Assembly: GCA_034178815.1 (NCBI GenBank)
Contig: JAXFQS010000064.1
Span: forward strand, 1 to 8,099
Direction of reading: 5' to 3'
DNA: 8,099 nucleotides
Source of the DNA: JAXFQS01 sp034178815
GTDB taxonomy: Bacteria > Verrucomicrobiota > Kiritimatiellia > RFP12 > DVOR01
This document shows, in pieces, positions 7,871 to 8,099 of the stretch; position 1 is the first letter of the stretch; each line of letters starts with the position of its first letter. The notes beneath the pieces are model-generated. The model saw only the letters and a list, made by a program, of their open reading frames with translations. It had not been told where the DNA came from and did not search any database. Both the position numbers and the translations under genes were made by a program.

Positions 7871-8099
7871 ACAACGCCTACACCCTTTGCCGCCTCCACT
7901 TCGCCCCAAACGCAGACAAAACCGACATCCTCTGCACCCTCGAACGCCTTGAGAACGCCGCCAGCCTCCCCCTACTGCTCCAGCGCCGCGACGCCCTCGG
8001 CGGCAACCAAAATCCCCCCGACTTCGTCCAAGACCGCCTCCTCGTCTTGAGCCAGACCACCCTCGCGACAATCCCCCCAACACCCCCGAAACCCCCCAT
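7867..8099 (+). CDS. Unrecognised protein, N-terminal part (runs off right edge)
   Basis: I do not recognise this protein. An ATG at 7867 overlaps the rlmI stop as ATGA, a common sign of translational coupling, and the frame then stays open for 77 codons to the window edge. Almost every third base is C or G, as in rlmI, which supports coding. The start reads MNNAYTLCRLHFAPNADKTD. Then come a Leu-rich, helix-like stretch (about 21-43), two cysteines (8 and 23) and a proline-rich run near the edge (PPTPPKPP). There is no signal peptide, transmembrane segment or known motif in what can be seen. As a second gene in an rlmI operon it could have an RNA-related or unrelated housekeeping role. The true start could also lie further downstream. 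Confidence 0.6.
   Translation, partial: MNNAYTLCRLHFAPNADKTDILCTLERLENAASLPLLLQRRDALGGNQNPPDFVQDRLLVLSQTTLATIPPTPPKPP

Overview
The window is a GC-rich bacterial chromosome segment made mostly of housekeeping genes, with two envelope-directed or secreted enzymes. From the gene content I lean towards the PVC group (Verrucomicrobiota, Kiritimatiellota or Lentisphaerota). The reasons are a single-chain glycyl-tRNA synthetase, a Tat-signal Gfo/Idh/MocA protein of the glycosidase family 109 (GH109) type, and the start of a secreted FAD-dependent oxidoreductase. This placement is an inference from gene content; no marker in the window fixes the phylum.

Layout: 1-221 (minus) is the N-terminal part of a signal-peptide-bearing FAD-fold oxidoreductase that runs off the left edge. 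A GC-rich hairpin at 249-281 separates it from glyQS (302-2050, minus). glyQS lies 28 bases downstream of gyrA (2079-4631, minus), so these two probably form a gyrA-glyQS operon driven by an extended -10 promoter at 4659-4667. The 191-base region 4632-4822 is divergent. Its other side carries a near-consensus sigma70-type promoter (4746-4774) for a monocistronic, Tat-signal, GH109-like gene (4823-6235, plus), closed by a strong intrinsic terminator (6252-6288).

The 450-base gap 6236-6685 holds the least expected signal. A second, oppositely oriented intrinsic terminator (6310-6343, minus) has no protein gene to serve. It follows a nested set of complementary segments that could fold into a roughly 140-nt RNA on the minus strand (about 6452 to 6310), so I propose a small structured ncRNA gene there. 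The gap ends with a good plus-strand promoter (6629-6657) for rlmI (6686-7870), which overlaps by ATGA a further unrecognised gene running off the right edge (7867-8099).

Functionally the window combines DNA supercoiling (GyrA), translation (GlyRS, and RlmI modifying 23S rRNA), a probable amino-sugar glycosidase or oxidoreductase at the cell envelope, and a partial secreted redox enzyme. I see no CRISPR array, IS element, tRNA, rRNA or phage gene, and no clear new multi-gene system. The candidates worth checking are the ncRNA, the GlyRS insertions, and the two partial edge genes.
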